NCBI RefSeq assembly: GCF_018100795.1
Contig: NZ_JAGJDY010000001.1
Span: forward strand, 372,001-436,000
Length of the DNA stretch: 64,000 nucleotides
DNA from: Alteromonas sp. MMG017
GTDB taxonomy: Bacteria > Pseudomonadota > Gammaproteobacteria > Enterobacterales > Alteromonadaceae
Direction of reading: 5' to 3'
Both the position numbers and the translations under genes were made by a program. How positions within the stretch are numbered: position 1 is the first letter of the stretch; each line of letters begins with the position of its first letter. Below, in pieces: positions 56,353-64,000 of this stretch. The notes under the pieces are model-generated. The model did not search any database and had not been told where the DNA came from. It saw only the letters and a list, made by a program, of their open reading frames with translations.

Positions 56353-57282
56353 ATGCGCGCAATCCTTGGAAACCTATCAGACACAGACATTCGCTTATTG
56401 AGAGTATTCATAGTGGTAGCACAGGCTGGCGGCCTTTCTGCTGCCGAGCTTGAACTCAATATTGGGCGTTCTACCATTAGCCGGCATTTAAAAGATTTAG
56501 AAACCCGGTTAGGCATGGTGCTTTGCCATCGTGGCCGCGGGGGTTTTTCGCTTACCGAAGAGGGCAAGCGAATTTATGAGTCTACACAGCGATTGTTGCT
56601 GTCGTTGCAAGACTTTAGAAACGAAGTCAACGATATGCACAGACATTTGCAGGGCAATGTGGTGGTCGCCATGTTCGATAAAACCGTGTCGAACGATGCT
56701 TGTAAGGTGAATGAAGCCATTTACACCTATCAACAACAAGCCCCTAATGTGAACGTAGAAATTCATGTGGTGCCAGTAAATACTATTGAGCAGGGAATTT
56801 TAGATGGGCGTTATCATATTGGTATTATTCCCACCCACCGCTCTTCTTCAAGTTTGAATTACTTACCCTTGTTTGGTGAGCAAATGCACCTGTATTGCGG
56901 AAGAAAACACCCTTTCTACATTGAGCTTGGAGATATTCCCCGTGAAGAAATATGTGAAGCCAAATATGCCGGGCTAAGCTTTCACAGCCCTAATATGGAT
57001 AAAAGTATGTCTCTGGGGCTCAATAAAATGGCGGTAGCGAACGACCAAGAAGGTATTGCCACACTTATTTCTTCGGGGTGTTATTTAGGCTTCTTGCCTG
57101 ATCATTATGCGGAATCTTTCGTAAAGAAAGGCCAGATGCGGGCTATCGAACCTAAAAATTTCGCCTATCATTGTGAATTCGCGGCCATCTATCGTAAGTC
57201 ACCTAAGCCCACACGTTTGGTAGAGCTATTTTTAGAAGCGCTTGCCAAAGAACATGGGAAGGAAGAACCCATTACTATTTAG
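56353..57282 (+). CDS. LysR-family regulator beside the aminotransferase-mmsA operon
   Basis: A 309-residue LysR protein. The winged helix is 'DIRLLRVFIVVAQAGGLSAAELELNIGRSTISRHLKDLETRLG' (quoted in part), and a substrate-binding domain covers about 95-300. It resembles LysR proteins found next to pyrimidine and beta-alanine catabolic genes. It is divergent from the aminotransferase gene with 102 bases between, and is followed after 117 bases by rutR on the same strand. It probably regulates the aminotransferase-mmsA operon; the inducer is unknown. Confidence 0.87.
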   Translation: MRAILGNLSDTDIRLLRVFIVVAQAGGLSAAELELNIGRSTISRHLKDLETRLGMVLCHRGRGGFSLTEEGKRIYESTQRLLLSLQDFRNEVNDMHRHLQGNVVVAMFDKTVSNDACKVNEAIYTYQQQAPNVNVEIHVVPVNTIEQGILDGRYHIGIIPTHRSSSSLNYLPLFGEQMHLYCGRKHPFYIELGDIPREEICEAKYAGLSFHSPNMDKSMSLGLNKMAVANDQEGIATLISSGCYLGFLPDHYAESFVKKGQMRAIEPKNFAYHCEFAAIYRKSPKPTRLVELFLEALAKEHGKEEPITI

Positions 57283-57399
57283 CATCGCAACTACAATGAC
57301 TAAGTGACATTCGAGCTTAGTAAGCGGTAAAGAAAACGAAAAAAATAACAGGTGGCAGATGTTAACAACGCCACATGGAAGCGGTAACAGGACATAAAA

Positions 57400-58029
57400 A
57401 TGACAAAACCTACAAAGACGCAGGCCAATCGTGCAAAAACAGAGGCCGGAATTCTTCGCGCCGCCGAAGAGGTATTTGCACAAAAAGGGTTTGCTGGCTC
57501 TTCAATGGATGCGGTGGCGCAACAAGCCGGTATCTCTAAACAGCTCATTTTGTATTACTTCCCAGGCAAAGATAAGTTGTACCAAGCCGTACTCGAAAAC
57601 ATGATTGATTTATGGCTTGAGAAAATGCAGTTCAATGACGACCCTGAGGCATCTCCAGCCAGTACCATTCGTCAGTACATTCAGCAGAAAATAGAATTAT
57701 CTCGTGATTATCCCAATGGGTCGAAAGTATTCGCCCATGAAATCATAAACGGCGCACCGGTACTGAAAACGTATTTGATAGAAAATTTAAAGCCTGCGTT
57801 TGAACGAGACGTGAAAATTATTGAGCGTTGGATAGCCGCTGGCCACATTCGCCCTGTTGATCCTAAGCATCTGTTTTTTACCATTTGGGCTGCCACACAA
57901 ACCTATGCCGACTTCTCTACGCAAATTCAATTGCTATTAGGAAAGCCGTCTTTAGATCAAGATGATTTTAACGAGGCCACTGAATTTTTATGCAATTTCG
58001 TTTTAAGTGCCCTAGATGCACAACACTAG
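57400..58029 (+). CDS. rutR: RutR-family pyrimidine-responsive TetR regulator
   Basis: A 209-residue TetR-type repressor close to E. coli RutR, which senses uracil and thymine. Shared blocks include 'LYYFPGKDKLYQAVL' after the helix-turn-helix, 'IELSRDYPNGSKVFAHEIINGAPVL' and 'DPKHLFFTIWAATQTYADF' (quoted in part), which form the pyrimidine pocket in RutR. Length matches (212). AGGA precedes the ATG. RutR-like palindromes lie upstream of the amidohydrolase operon and of cofG, placing both pyrimidine catabolism and F420 synthesis in its likely regulon. No rutA-G genes are present. Confidence 0.88.
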   Translation: MTKPTKTQANRAKTEAGILRAAEEVFAQKGFAGSSMDAVAQQAGISKQLILYYFPGKDKLYQAVLENMIDLWLEKMQFNDDPEASPASTIRQYIQQKIELSRDYPNGSKVFAHEIINGAPVLKTYLIENLKPAFERDVKIIERWIAAGHIRPVDPKHLFFTIWAATQTYADFSTQIQLLLGKPSLDQDDFNEATEFLCNFVLSALDAQH

Positions 58030-58060
58030 TGCATAAAAATTAATTTACCCTGCTTTTTTT

Positions 58061-58090
58061 GGCGCGCTTCATCTTAAAAGCGCGCCTTTT
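58061..58090 (+). terminator. Terminator of rutR
   Basis: GGCGCGCTT (58061-58069) pairs with AAGCGCGCC (58078-58086), loop 8 bases, followed by TTTT. It separates rutR from the cof operon. Confidence 0.8.
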
Positions 58091-58263
58091 ACTTTCTACT
58101 CCCCCTATTCCACCACCATCAAAGAAAAACAATAAAACACTGTTATAAAAGAACTTTAAGTATAAAAACCTTATCATTTATACCTATTAAATACCCTACT
58201 ACCACACCCAATTTGCTCTATTTTGATACACACTTCGCACCAAAAAAACCTGCAAATATTTTC

Positions 58264-58291
58264 TTTACCATTTGGTAAAAACCGTGGTAAA
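58264..58291 (+). promoter_or_regulatory. RutR-like operator upstream of cofG
   Basis: TTTACCA-TT-TGGTAAA (58264-58279) is a perfect palindrome with 7-base arms and a 2-base centre, the geometry of the E. coli RutR site TTGACCANNTGGTCAA with one symmetric substitution. A third TGGTAAA half-site lies at 58285-58291. It is 68-95 bases upstream of the cofG start, where a promoter is expected. Confidence 0.75.
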
Positions 58292-58358
58292 GATTAAAAA
58301 AGCAACAGCCTAAATTGAATATTTAGTGCATTAACTTTACTTGCAGGAGACGCCCATT

Positions 58359-59516
58359 ATGCTATCGCGCCAACACGCCATTGCCCTTGAACATGCAACA
58401 GGTTCACAGCTAGATGCACTTTGCGAACAAGCTGCAGGCGTTCGCGATACGCACTGGCCTAACACTCTTACTTACTCACGAAAAATCTTTATTCCGCTGA
58501 CTAACATGTGTCGGGATACCTGTGGTTATTGCACATTTGTAAAACACCCAGACTCAGGCCAAGCCAATATCTTAAATCCAAGCCAAGTATTGGCTTCCGT
58601 TTTAAAAGGCCAAGCCCAAGGGTGTAAAGAAGCCTTGTTCAGCTTGGGCGAAAAACCCGAGAAGCGTTATCGCTACGCGAAAGATTGGTTGGCAACATTG
58701 GGCCATACCAGCATGGTTGATTACCTTACCGAAGTGTGCGAGATGGTGCTGGATAAAAGCTTGATGATCCCTCACGTGAATGCAGGAACGTTAACTTTTA
58801 ACGAACTAAAACAGTTGAAAAACGTAAGCGGCAGCATGGGTATGATGCTCGAATGTACCAGCGACCGTTTGATGAAAAAAGGCCAACCCCATTATGCATG
58901 TCCTGACAAGGTACCGGGTATTCGCATAAAGACGCTGGAAGACGCTGGAAAGCTAGATATTCCCTTCACCACCGGCATTCTTATCGGCATTGGTGAAACC
59001 TGGGAAGAACGTGTTGATAGCCTCATTGCCATTAATAGCTTGTACCAAGAGTATGGCCATATTCAAGAAGTGATTATTCAGAACTTTCGCGCAAAAGCAG
59101 GAACTGCTATGGCCAATGCACCAGAACCTACTCTTGATGACATGCGCCGCACGTTGGCCATGGCTCGGTTAATTTTAGACCCAGCAATTTCACTGCAAGC
59201 ACCGCCTAATTTAGCCCAAGAATACCCTCATTACATAGCCGCTGGTATTAACGATTGGGGTGGTATTTCACCGTTAACGAAAGACTTTATTAACCCCGAA
59301 CGTAGCTGGCCGCAAATCACAGAATTGGCAAGTGCTTGCGAGCAACAAGGCTACGCATTGCAAGAGCGTTTAACCGTTTATCCGAAGTACCTACAAGCTG
59401 GCGAACGTTACGTTACCAAAGCGCTGCATCAAGCCATGCCTGCTTGGCGCAACGACGGCCTTGCCGTAGAGCAATGTATTGATAACACCACTTTTCAAGG
59501 AGTTGCTCATGGGTAA
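58359..59516 (+). CDS. cofG: FO synthase subunit CofG (radical SAM)
   Basis: A 385-residue radical SAM enzyme which, with CofH, makes the deazaflavin FO from tyrosine and the riboflavin precursor 5-amino-6-ribitylaminouracil. The cluster motif is 'NMCRDTCGYCTF' (CxxxCxxC), followed by 'EALFSLGEKPEKRY', 'HVNAGTL' and 'GILIGIGETWEER', all CofG hallmarks. The start at 58359 has AGGAG nine bases upstream; the TTG at 58341 is unlikely. It is the separate counterpart of the N-terminal half of actinobacterial FbiC. It overlaps cofH by 8 bases. Confidence 0.94.
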   Translation: MLSRQHAIALEHATGSQLDALCEQAAGVRDTHWPNTLTYSRKIFIPLTNMCRDTCGYCTFVKHPDSGQANILNPSQVLASVLKGQAQGCKEALFSLGEKPEKRYRYAKDWLATLGHTSMVDYLTEVCEMVLDKSLMIPHVNAGTLTFNELKQLKNVSGSMGMMLECTSDRLMKKGQPHYACPDKVPGIRIKTLEDAGKLDIPFTTGILIGIGETWEERVDSLIAINSLYQEYGHIQEVIIQNFRAKAGTAMANAPEPTLDDMRRTLAMARLILDPAISLQAPPNLAQEYPHYIAAGINDWGGISPLTKDFINPERSWPQITELASACEQQGYALQERLTVYPKYLQAGERYVTKALHQAMPAWRNDGLAVEQCIDNTTFQGVAHG

Positions 59517-60861
59517 CATACTGCAAAACATCACCTCGGTTTCACCTTGCGACTTAACGCCAGCAGGCGACTTCACCTTGCCCTACAGCGATACGCCAAT
59601 TCAAAGTAAACTAAGCCAGCTGCGCCCTGCTATTGCCCATATTTTACAGCGGGCTTTAGAAGGCAAAATGCTTAACCACGAAGAAGCTGAAGCCTTGTTT
59701 TACTGCCAAGGACCGGAAACTGATGCTTTGTTGCACACCGCTGATATTGTGCGTGAATTGCGCACCGGCAATGATGCGTCGTTTGTAATAACTCGCAATA
59801 TTAATTTTACCAACGTATGCCATATGGGCTGTCAGTTCTGCAACTTCGGGGTGAATAAAAACGCCGGCGATGCAGAGTTTTTAGCCCCTCATCAAGTAGC
59901 AGCTAGAGCCAAAGAAGCCCACGCTCGTGGCGCAACTGAAATATGTGTTCAAGGTGGTTTGCATCCTGACTTACCCGCCAGTTTTTACGGCGACTTACTC
60001 GATACGGTGTCGTCTACCGTGCCCGATATTCATATTCATGCCTATTCGCCTTTTGAAATTTGGTATGGCGCAATGAAAGGCCGCAAAAGCTACACGGATT
60101 TATTAACCGACTTAAAACAGCGCGGCTTGGCATCAATGCCTGGTACGGCTGCTGAAATTCTAGATACTGAAGTAAGACGCAAACTAACTAAAAACAAACT
60201 TAGCACCGAAAACTGGCTTAAAATCATCGAAACTGCGCATAACGTTGGGTTACCTACCACGTCCACCATAATGTATGGGCACATAGATGGGCCATCTCAC
60301 TGGGCCGCACACCTTATTTTATTGCGTGACATGCAAGCGCGAACTGGCGGCTTTACTGAATTTGTTCCGTTAGGCTTTATACATAACGACAGCCCCCTTT
60401 ATAAGAATAATCCTAGCGAAGTAAGAACCGGCCCAACTGCCGATGAGCACTTCAAAATGCACGCCATTGCGCGATTAGTATTACAAGGCTATATCGATAA
60501 CATTCAAGCCTCATGGGTAAAAATGGGCCCCGATATGGCGTCGAAAGTGCTTCGTGCAGGCGCCAATGATTTGGGCGGCACCCTAATGAACGAGAGTATT
60601 TCTCGTGCAGCTGGGGCTAGCCACGGCCAAGAAATTGTCCCTCGGGATATGGTGAACTTTATCCAGCGCGCTGGGCTAAATGCACATCAGCGTAATACTT
60701 TGTACGACGTAATTACCCCGTACGGCCGTGACAAAAAGCCTGCTCACCAAGCGGCACTTGTGGGCTCAGAAACTGCTAGCCCCGCAGCCCCACTAAAAGA
60801 CACAACAGCCTTTAGCCCTTTTAACGCAGCATCTCACATTCCCGTGAAGGTAAGCGCATGA
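59509..60861 (+). CDS. cofH: FO synthase subunit CofH (radical SAM)
   Basis: A 450-residue radical SAM partner of CofG, which forms the tyrosine-derived adduct in FO synthesis. The cluster motif is 'TNVCHMGCQFCNFGV', then 'EICVQGGLHPDLPASFYGDLL', 'SPFEIWYGA' and 'STIMYGHIDG' (quoted in part), diagnostic for CofH. The start at 59509 has AAGGAG upstream and overlaps cofG by 8 bases. The last 35 residues (from about 415) are Ala/Pro/Thr-rich and probably a linker-like tail. It overlaps cofD by 4 bases. Confidence 0.94.
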   Translation: MGNILQNITSVSPCDLTPAGDFTLPYSDTPIQSKLSQLRPAIAHILQRALEGKMLNHEEAEALFYCQGPETDALLHTADIVRELRTGNDASFVITRNINFTNVCHMGCQFCNFGVNKNAGDAEFLAPHQVAARAKEAHARGATEICVQGGLHPDLPASFYGDLLDTVSSTVPDIHIHAYSPFEIWYGAMKGRKSYTDLLTDLKQRGLASMPGTAAEILDTEVRRKLTKNKLSTENWLKIIETAHNVGLPTTSTIMYGHIDGPSHWAAHLILLRDMQARTGGFTEFVPLGFIHNDSPLYKNNPSEVRTGPTADEHFKMHAIARLVLQGYIDNIQASWVKMGPDMASKVLRAGANDLGGTLMNESISRAAGASHGQEIVPRDMVNFIQRAGLNAHQRNTLYDVITPYGRDKKPAHQAALVGSETASPAAPLKDTTAFSPFNAASHIPVKVSA

Positions 60862-61814
60862 AAAACATTGTGTTGTTAGCCGGCGGCGTAGGCGGTGCAA
60901 AAGCCGCTAAAGGACTTTATCAATCTGCCTACAAAGAGAACCTAACCATTATTGGCAATGTGGGTGACGACGACGAGTTTCACAATTTATGGGTATCGCC
61001 CGACCTAGATACACTTACCTACACATTAGCGAACGAAGTAAATCCAGTTACTGGTTGGGGGCTGCAAAACGACAGCTGCCGTATATTGTCTCGGCTTGCA
61101 CAGTTTGGCTCAAGCACCTGGATGCACTTAGGGGATATGGATATTGCTACCCATATTTTTAGAAGTGCTAAGCGGGCTGAAGGGACTAGCATGACGGCAA
61201 TCACGCGCCAAATTACTACCCGATTAGGTATTACCGTCCCTTTGCTGCCAGCTACCGACGATACCCTGCAAACTCGTCTTGAAACTGAAAATGGCTGGGT
61301 AGATTTTCAGACGTATTTTGTACACCAACGCTGCGAAGCTAACGTAACCAATATTGCGTACGAAGGGGCAAATCTTGCTTCTGCTACACCTGAAGTGTTG
61401 GCGGCCATTAGCGCTGCTGACATTATCGTTTTTGCCCCTAGCAACCCATTACTCAGTATTGCTCCCATGCTAGCTATACCCCAATTTCGCGATGCAATAG
61501 CAGCAAGCGACGCCACGAAAATTGCGGTGTCACCACTTATTGGTGGCAAAGCCATAAAAGGCCCAGCTGAAAAACTACTACAGCAAATGCGTTATACACC
61601 TGGTAACAAGGGCATCGCTGAGTTTTACCAAGACCTTTGCGATGTATTGGTCATTGATAATCAAGATGAAGGCGATACAGACGTCGTCGAAAGCTGCGGC
61701 TTATACGCCCACTGTACTAAAACCTTGATGAAATCAGATCAAGACAAAGTAGCCCTAATGGAAGAGGTTATTTCGGCGGCCACCGCTTATCAACCGGAGG
61801 TGCCTTGTGCATAA
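60858..61814 (+). CDS. cofD: 2-phospho-L-lactate transferase CofD
   Basis: A 318-residue transferase that attaches phospholactate (or the phosphoenolpyruvate-derived unit) to FO, giving F420-0 or dehydro-F420-0. 'VLLAGGVGGAKAAKGLYQ', 'IGNVGDDDEFHNLWVSPDLDT', 'LGDMDIATHI' and 'AVSPLIGGKAIKGPAEKLL' are the family blocks binding FO and Mg (quoted in part). Its ATG overlaps the cofH stop (ATGA), and the end overlaps the cofC start. Confidence 0.95.
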   Translation: MKNIVLLAGGVGGAKAAKGLYQSAYKENLTIIGNVGDDDEFHNLWVSPDLDTLTYTLANEVNPVTGWGLQNDSCRILSRLAQFGSSTWMHLGDMDIATHIFRSAKRAEGTSMTAITRQITTRLGITVPLLPATDDTLQTRLETENGWVDFQTYFVHQRCEANVTNIAYEGANLASATPEVLAAISAADIIVFAPSNPLLSIAPMLAIPQFRDAIAASDATKIAVSPLIGGKAIKGPAEKLLQQMRYTPGNKGIAEFYQDLCDVLVIDNQDEGDTDVVESCGLYAHCTKTLMKSDQDKVALMEEVISAATAYQPEVPCA

Positions 61815-62418
61815 ACTATGCGTTGTTATTCCAATGAAAGATCCTGCATTCAGCAAGCAGCGTTTGTCACCACATTTGCCTGCCAGCGTGCGCAAGGCCT
61901 TGGCCATTAAGCTGTTTAAGAAAACCGTTATGTCGTTAAACGGTTCATTTCCACAATGGCAAAAACTGGTCGTAACGCCGTCGCTTTACATCGCCGATTT
62001 AGCCACCAGCTTGGGCTGCAAAGTGATATTTGAAGCCAAAGGCAGCAACTTAAACACAGCCTTGGCGCAAGCCACCGAATGGAGCATGTCGAATGGCTTT
62101 AGCCACCAACTTATCTTGCCTGCAGATATTGCTCGGCTAGAGGAAAAAGAGCTGAATTCTATTGCGGCGCTTGCTTCAGGCGACACCTCGGTAGTCATTG
62201 GCAGTGCGTATGATGGCGGCACCAACGCACTATGCACCACGCCCCCTAACGCTATTGATTTTGCATTTGGTAAATCATCATCTTATGAGCACCATCAGGC
62301 AGCCATGGAAAAAGGCTTAAAGTGCGTGACCGTTCAGCCTAAATACTTAAGTCAAGACATCGACCATCCAGACGATCTTCGTCACGTGAATGACGTTGTC
62401 GATTCTTTGATTGCTTAA
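61807..62418 (+). CDS. cofC: Guanylyltransferase CofC/FbiD
   Basis: A 203-residue nucleotidyltransferase that charges the three-carbon acid with GMP for CofD. 'VVIPMKDPAFSKQRLSPHLP' is the nucleotide-binding opening, with 'LILPADIARL' (catalytic Asp) and 'DGGTNALCTTPPNAIDFAFGKSSSYEHH' (quoted in part). The precise substrate (2-phospholactate, phosphoenolpyruvate or 3-phosphoglycerate) cannot be told by eye. Start codon is GTG at 61807, within the last codons of cofD. Confidence 0.92.
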   Translation: MHKLCVVIPMKDPAFSKQRLSPHLPASVRKALAIKLFKKTVMSLNGSFPQWQKLVVTPSLYIADLATSLGCKVIFEAKGSNLNTALAQATEWSMSNGFSHQLILPADIARLEEKELNSIAALASGDTSVVIGSAYDGGTNALCTTPPNAIDFAFGKSSSYEHHQAAMEKGLKCVTVQPKYLSQDIDHPDDLRHVNDVVDSLIA

Positions 62419-62428
62419 GGTAGAAAAT

Positions 62429-63211
62429 ATGCGAGCACTTACCATCAATACCATAGAAGGCTTACCGGATATTCGCGAAGGCGACAATCTTGTGGGCTTG
62501 ATAATTGAAAAGCTTACCGCACAGCAACAGGTTTTGCGTGAAAGCGATGTACTGGTTATAGCCCAAAAAATCATATCAAAAGCCGAAGGCGCAGTTTGCC
62601 ATATTGACGATATTACTCCTACCGAAGAAGCCATCGACGTGGCTGAAAAGGTAAATAAAGACCCTCGTAAAGTTACCGTCATTCTGTCCGAATCTACCCG
62701 CTTGGTAAAAGTGCATAAACACCCTGCGGCCAACGAAGGGATTATTATAACCGAGCACAGATTAGGTCATATAAGTGCCAATGCTGCGGTGGATGAATCG
62801 AATACCGACAACCCAGGCGAACTGATTTTATTGCCTAAAGACCCTGATGCCAGCGCTCGCATTATTGCTGAAGGCTTATGCAAATATTACGGCGCACCAA
62901 AGCACAGTATTGGGGTAGTGATAAGCGACACCTTTGGCCGCCCATGGCGTTTAGGCCAAACCAACGTGGCCATTGGCGTAGCGAATGTGCCTGCGCTAAA
63001 CCCACTTTATGGTGAATGTGATGCGTGGGGTCGCCCCCTAAAAGTTACCGCACCAGCCCTTGCCGATGAACTTGCCGCAGCCTCAGGCTTGTTGATGAGT
63101 AAACAAGGTAAGTGCCCCGTTATTTTATTTAAAGGGCTTGAATGGGAAAGTAACCCAGACAGTAAAGCCTCAGACCTGTTAAGACCAACCCAAGAGGATT
63201 TATTCGCATGA
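62429..63211 (+). CDS. cofE: F420-0:gamma-glutamyl ligase CofE
   Basis: A 260-residue ligase adding the glutamate tail to F420-0 with GTP. It shows '[13 protein letters not shown]', '[15 protein letters not shown]', '[20 protein letters not shown]' and the C-terminal 'VILFKGLEW' (quoted in part). It is the single-domain form, without the nitroreductase-like second domain of actinobacterial FbiB. If dehydro-F420-0 is made, a separate reductase would be needed. The Met at 62429 is preferred, with AAGG nine bases upstream; the TTG at 62411 lies inside cofC. Confidence 0.94.
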   Translation: MRALTINTIEGLPDIREGDNLVGLIIEKLTAQQQVLRESDVLVIAQKIISKAEGAVCHIDDITPTEEAIDVAEKVNKDPRKVTVILSESTRLVKVHKHPAANEGIIITEHRLGHISANAAVDESNTDNPGELILLPKDPDASARIIAEGLCKYYGAPKHSIGVVISDTFGRPWRLGQTNVAIGVANVPALNPLYGECDAWGRPLKVTAPALADELAAASGLLMSKQGKCPVILFKGLEWESNPDSKASDLLRPTQEDLFA

Positions 63212-63888
63212 AGATTGCTATTTTAGGCGGCACTGGCCCGCAAGGCTCAGGGCTAGCAAAACGCTTCGCCCTAGCGGGAATAGACGTTGTTATTGGTTCA
63301 CGAGACGGTGAACGGGCAGCAGAAAAAGCCATAGCACTACAAGAATCTATTGCATCGGCAAGTACTGCTACCACTGGCACCATCAGCGGCACTGATACTA
63401 TTGCAGCCACATCGGCGGCTGATGAATTCGTGATTATCTCAGTACCCTGGGCCGCGCATCACGCTACGTTAGATCAAATCCGCCCATTGCTTCGCGACAA
63501 AGTTGTTATCGACATTGTTGTGCCTTTAGCTGAAAACAACCCTAAAGCAGTTGCTATGCCACCAGAAGGCTCGGCCACAGAGTCTGCACAAGCACTATTG
63601 GGAGACGACTATGCCGTAGTAGGAGCACTTCATAATGTCTCAGCTGTCACCCTTAACAACCTTGAGCAAAGCATTAACTGCGACATTTTGGTGTGCGGTA
63701 ATCAACTAGAAGCTAAAAACAAAGTGATTGGATTGCTAGATAGCTTAGGCGTGCAAAGTTACAACGCTGGCCTAGCGGAAAGTGCACGCTGTATTGAAGC
63801 CATTACCCCTATTTTAATTCGCTTAAACATATCCAAAGCAGTGCCATTTAGTCATGCGGGGATTCGTATTTGCCCGCCAGATCATTAA
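63208..63888 (+). CDS. npdG: F420-dependent NADP oxidoreductase
   Basis: A 226-residue enzyme of the Fno/NpdG family that moves hydride between NADPH and F420. The N-terminal '[31 protein letters not shown]' is the NADP-binding fold (quoted in part), followed by '[11 protein letters not shown]' and '[13 protein letters not shown]', which are typical. It overlaps cofE by 4 bases (ATGA), so the operon supplies both F420 and the means to reduce it from NADPH. The enzyme ends normally, before a hairpin. Confidence 0.92.
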   Translation: MKIAILGGTGPQGSGLAKRFALAGIDVVIGSRDGERAAEKAIALQESIASASTATTGTISGTDTIAATSAADEFVIISVPWAAHHATLDQIRPLLRDKVVIDIVVPLAENNPKAVAMPPEGSATESAQALLGDDYAVVGALHNVSAVTLNNLEQSINCDILVCGNQLEAKNKVIGLLDSLGVQSYNAGLAESARCIEAITPILIRLNISKAVPFSHAGIRICPPDH

Positions 63889-63911
63889 ACCGCGATGTGA
63901 AAAACAATGTA

Positions 63912-63946
63912 AGCCGCTAGTGATTAGCTACTCGTTGTTAGCGGCT
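63912..63946 (+). terminator. Hairpin after the F420 operon
   Basis: AGCCGCTA (63912-63919) pairs with TAGCGGCT (63939-63946), loop 19 bases. No T run follows, so it may attenuate rather than end the transcript. No gene starts before the window edge. Confidence 0.45.
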
Positions 63947-64000
63947 AAATAAATTAAGCAAAGACACGTATTAAACAAAATAGAAAAAGCAGAGGAAGAA

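Larger units (their letters stand above)
58030..58358. other. Intergenic region upstream of the F420 operon
   Basis: This holds the rutR terminator and a RutR-like operator (both listed), then an 80-base leader before cofG. No gene is supported in it. Confidence 0.55.

Noticed and set aside
63889..64000. Start of a further gene of the F420 operon
   Set aside because: No start codon with a ribosome site was found before the window edge; only a hairpin is visible.

Overview
The window looks like a chromosome segment of a marine gammaproteobacterium of the Alteromonas group. This rests on the gene content and on the housekeeping cluster gmk-rpoZ-spoT-ridA-trmH-recG-rsmJ followed by hemCDXY; no taxonomic search was run. 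Three parts can be separated: an ordinary envelope/transport and housekeeping backbone, a large Tn7-like transposon inserted into it, and a pyrimidine-catabolism plus coenzyme F420 biosynthesis region at the right.

Left backbone (1-4319): the end of a probable truncated-haemoglobin gene, a TonB-dependent receptor, a small outer-membrane barrel and an MscS channel with a good terminator.

Tn7-like island (about 4320-28316, about 24 kb): inverted ends made of repeated ATAAATAAAnnTTGCCAA-type sites bound the region, and the direct repeat AACTA flanks it. The right end abuts the stop codon of yhiN, so the original locus was mscS and yhiN in convergent orientation. The transposition module lies next to yhiN on the minus strand: tniQ-like (frameshifted), tnsA (frameshifted and missing its catalytic centre), tnsB (intact), tnsC (frameshifted) and a tnsD/tniQ-type gene (intact). 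The element is probably immobile. The A+T-rich cargo (5.1-21.3 kb) carries two orphan proteins, a PEP-CTERM protein, a secreted cadherin-repeat/glycosidase-like protein, a secreted chorismate mutase with a partner, a membrane acyltransferase, a LysE exporter, an OmpA protein, an azoreductase with a divergent LysR regulator, and a TetR / ABM-domain / SDR / AraC cluster. No CRISPR or cas genes are present.

Middle backbone (28319-48672): yhiN, a Fur-box-preceded iron ABC transporter (fbpABC) with a periplasmic helical protein, a peroxiredoxin, rsmJ, recG, trmH, ridA, spoT, rpoZ, gmk, an esterase, a diguanylate cyclase and hemCDXY.

Right region (48762-63888): three minus-strand genes (amidohydrolase, NCS1 permease, dihydropyrimidinase) and two more (omega-aminotransferase, mmsA) encode uptake and the lower reductive pyrimidine pathway, from dihydrouracil/dihydrothymine to acyl-CoA. 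A LysR gene and a close RutR homologue follow. A six-gene, translationally coupled operon then encodes F420 biosynthesis and reduction: cofG, cofH, cofD, cofC, cofE and an F420:NADP oxidoreductase. No dihydropyrimidine dehydrogenase and no RutA are present. RutR-like palindromes (TTTACCANNTGGTAAA type) lie upstream of both the pyrimidine operon and cofG, with a weaker one before the aminotransferase. The main hypothesis from this window is that F420 is made under RutR control to serve pyrimidine breakdown, possibly the missing ring-reduction step.
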